From contig NW_024104665.1 in the NCBI RefSeq assembly GCF_003945595.2, positions 3,933,363 to 3,997,362 on the forward strand: DNA of 64,000 nucleotides. The letters are read 5' to 3'. Positions 61,301-64,000 of the stretch are shown here, piece after piece. A model generated the notes under the pieces. It ran no database searches. It was not told the DNA's origin and was given only the letters and a program-made list of their open reading frames with translations. Source of the DNA: Pipra filicauda. Taxonomy: Eukaryota > Chordata > Aves > Passeriformes > Pipridae. The first letter of the stretch is position 1, and each line of letters starts with the position of its first letter. A program made the translations under genes and the position numbers.

Positions 61301-64000
61301 TTCTCCTTTCTTCCCCAGGAGCTGAACTGAATTCAAACTCATAAGCAGTAGTAGTTGTCTTAATATAGAGAGGTTTTTATTTGGAACAAAACCTAGATGT
61401 GAGTTTTGTTGTTAACTGAAACAAAGCCAGAGCAGCTTTACTTACAACTGAGCCCGAACTAGAGCGAAACCGAAGTGGATTCAATTTCCTGCTCCATTCT
61501 TCTGTCCGACTCATTGACGGCTGTTAGTCCAGTCAGAACTCTCTCTAAAGTTACTGACAGGTGTTGCACAGTAGTGTTTGAAAGACTGAAAATATGTGAA
61601 GGGTCTGAGATTAACGCTATCTGCTTAGTTTGGGCCGAGGTTTCATGTAAGGTATATTTATTTTCTAGTATCTGGGAAGATCTCTCTAAGGCAAGAGAAA
61701 GCTTTACTTAAACCAGGGTGTCATTGATGTTCCGTACTTTTGGTTAATAGGCAAGTTCCAGAATAATCTCTTTCGTGGGTTTTGTTTTGTGGGCAACTTG
61801 ACATCATCTAAATATCACAATTCCTAGCATTTATTTGTATCCTGTTTTTGAAGATTATTTTACTGCATTTAGGAAGGATTTTATACCACCTCAGTCTTGG
61901 ATCTTCCAGCTGTTAATCTCCCTGATTTCTGAGGTCTAAAAATCAGCACAAATATTTCCTTTATTCATTGTACAGAAATGTGATGTGGATATCGCCTACT
62001 ATTATACTGTCTTGAGTTCCTTGAGTTCTCCAGAGTATACCTTGCAGGAGGAGAGTGCAAGAAATATACTATATGGTTTACAGGAAACAAGTAGTGTTGC
62101 TTTGATATCCTAATCTGTAAGTCTTCACACAGAAAGTCTTGCTTGAGGGATGTAGGGAAATATGGAAAATACTCAGGGAAATAAGGAAAAACGTATGCAG
62201 TGCACCAAAACTCTTGTATGTGACTGGGAAAACTAACAGTCAATTCTAAGGTCCTCAGCTTATCTGTGTACTTACTTTTATGCAGATACCTATTTCATAA
62301 TGGTTGTCCAAAGTGTTGAAAAGGTGTCTACTCAGAGGAAATATTGTTGTAATGAAGAGAAACTCCAAATGTCTATTTAAATCATCATGTTTAGGTGATT
62401 CCTTAGATTGAGCAAATATGCTAACCAGGAGTTTAGGTGTAGGAACAAGTGGTTGTCTGAAATTGTACTGTGGTAAAATAATTTGACAACCTTTATCGGT
62501 TTTAACACGTAGTAATTGGCCAACCACTATGTGTTTGCAGTCCTGATTCTCTATTCAATGTTTTATTGCTAGGTGTATAGGTAACTCCCTCCCTTCTGGT
62601 TGCAGTTCTGTAGCATGACATTAAAAATACCCATAAGCCAAGACAATAAATGTGTTTTAAATACTTTTGACAGCTAATTATTTCCCTATGGTTTGAAGAG
62701 TGACACTGCACTAGTGCATTAAAGAATACATTTTGAAAAGCCTTGTGATGAAATTACAGGTCAGATCTTTCCACGCAATGCAGTTCCTTTATTCTTAAAT
62801 CAAATAACCATCTGTTTAGGAAAGTGTTTGTGCTCTGAAGAGTTTCATTTCTTTCTTGAAATGCATTTGGCAGATGTTTCAAGTGAATGGCTTTTTGCAG
62901 ACTTTTTTTCAGTAGATGGTTTTACTGTACTTTCACTCAAAAAGTCTAGTTGAGTGTTGCTCAGCCAAACCCAGCTCTTATGCATTGTACTTCATGTTGT
63001 CTCTCGGCTTGTCCTTTGTGCTTTACCTTCATTACCATTACTAAAATAATGCAACCTCCATTTCTACTGTAGATATTATACAGTGAAAAAGTACTACATA
63101 ACTTTGGCTTATTCCCCTGCCTTCATAAGGCTTAATAATAGAAGACATTTACATCATCAAAATAACTGTACTGGGTTAAATAAACCAACAAACAGCACAC
63201 ACTCGTGTCTGAAACATTCCTACTAGTACGAGTGTCCATTGATCTGTTCACATGCAGAATGCCTGGAATGATTAGTCCAGGCAGCCTTATCTCTTAAGGT
63301 CATTGACTTATTTTTCTGCTCATAAAGAGATCTCTCTCTTATTGATTTTTTTCTCGTTGTCATGAATTGTGAGTGTAGGTATTTAGAAACCCTAACCAGG
63401 TTGTCATATAACTCCTAAACGAGTTAATAATAGGTAATACCTTGTGCCATACATACTCTCCACTACCTGAAGCTTTCAAAGAAGTGAAGATAGTCTTTTA
63501 TTCTCTTCAGATCATGAAGTCAGAAGCTTGGTTTCATGCAGTGACCCTTCTGTGGTCATGCTGCTTGATGCCTTTGCAGCCGTTTGTACTGCTCTGCTGT
63601 CTTTTTGCATAGCCAGCTGTCCAAGTTCACCTTCTGGATTCTACCAGAAAATGAGCCATGAACATCCTAATCCCAGCACAGTGGTCTGTTAAAGTTGTTC
63701 TTCCTTCTAACACACAAAAATGAGTATGTCACATGTACGTGTGTCGCTATGCATTCAGAAACGCACCTTCTTTGGTGCCATAGGTACAGTAGATCATGGA
63801 GGGCCAAAGTCATATTATGTGTGATTCTGCATGCTGCAATTGAGCATTATATATGCTATATTAAGTAACTGAAGCATTCTTGTTTTAGAATTGATTTCTG
63901 AATACTGTGGTTACTTCAGCTGAATCTTTTTTTCCACTGGCTGCTTCTGTTCCGTATTATGTCTGTGCATGTGTTAGACACTGGAAAGTGTTTGATGTTT
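58329..64000. other. Non-coding stretch to window end, no gene recognised
   Basis: No gene is supported. The visible points of interest are a bZIP-type site cluster at 60669-60696 and a CpG cluster at 61455-61637. The minus-strand frame 62527-62255 (90 codons) was inspected; it lacks a convincing acceptor and no family was recognised. The window ends without a repeat or gene boundary. Confidence 0.55.
60669..60696. promoter_or_regulatory. Cluster of AP-1/MAF-like half-sites
   Basis: Within 28 bp there is a full AP-1 site TGACTCA (60669-60675), then CTCAGCA (60682-60688) and TGCTGAC (60690-60696). The latter two form an inverted pair around one G, like the outer halves of a MAF recognition element. 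Binding by Jun/Fos, CNC or Maf proteins is possible but untested, and short motifs like these occur often by chance. Confidence 0.25.

Noticed and set aside
1..64000. tRNA, rRNA, known microRNA, telomeric or CRISPR arrays
   Set aside because: Looked for B-box-like motifs, common microRNA seeds, TTAGGG arrays and regularly spaced repeats. None was found. Divergent or unfamiliar small RNAs could have been missed by eye.

Overview
This window looks like bird nuclear DNA. The deciding evidence is two copies of CR1, the LINE that dominates avian repeats. One is a 3' end on the minus strand at about 8337-8453. The other is an internally deleted copy on the plus strand at about 25885-27250, with recognisable reverse-transcriptase protein. 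Both end in the 8-bp tail repeat (ATTCTRTG)n typical of avian CR1 and appear to share a subfamily. No mammalian SINE or L1 was recognised. The sequence is AT-rich and CpG-poor by eye (not computed), as expected of a gene-poor intronic or intergenic stretch of a large chromosome. The species cannot be named from what is visible.

No gene could be identified with confidence. No open frame was recognised as a known cellular protein, and no tRNA, rRNA, known microRNA, CpG island or CRISPR array was seen. The longest open frames (148 and 135 codons, near 7.0-8.0 kb) are about what chance should give in 64 kb of AT-rich DNA.

Layout: 1-39 is a pyrimidine microsatellite. 40-8336 is unremarkable non-coding DNA, with two adjacent long open frames near 7-8 kb. 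8337-8453 is the minus-strand CR1 end. About 13.7-15.85 kb has a series of minus-strand open segments in changing frames that might be a decayed coding-derived copy (weak). 25.2-25.55 kb is a GC-richer patch behind a 10-bp inverted repeat. 25.9-27.25 kb is the CR1 with its catalytic core deleted. 35572-35584 matches the CTCF core. 39350-39609 (minus) is the best candidate exon. 45.63-46.62 kb is an unexplained GC-richer block. 56.6 and 58.2 kb carry two similar A-rich/C-rich tracts, the second with a strong minus-strand G-quadruplex pattern. 60.66 kb has a cluster of bZIP-like sites and 61.45-61.64 kb a local CpG cluster. The rest is simple repeats and non-coding sequence.

Nothing here makes a convincing case for a new biological system. 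The findings are candidate exons, an unexplained GC-rich block, structure-forming tracts and possible regulatory sites, each with a test.
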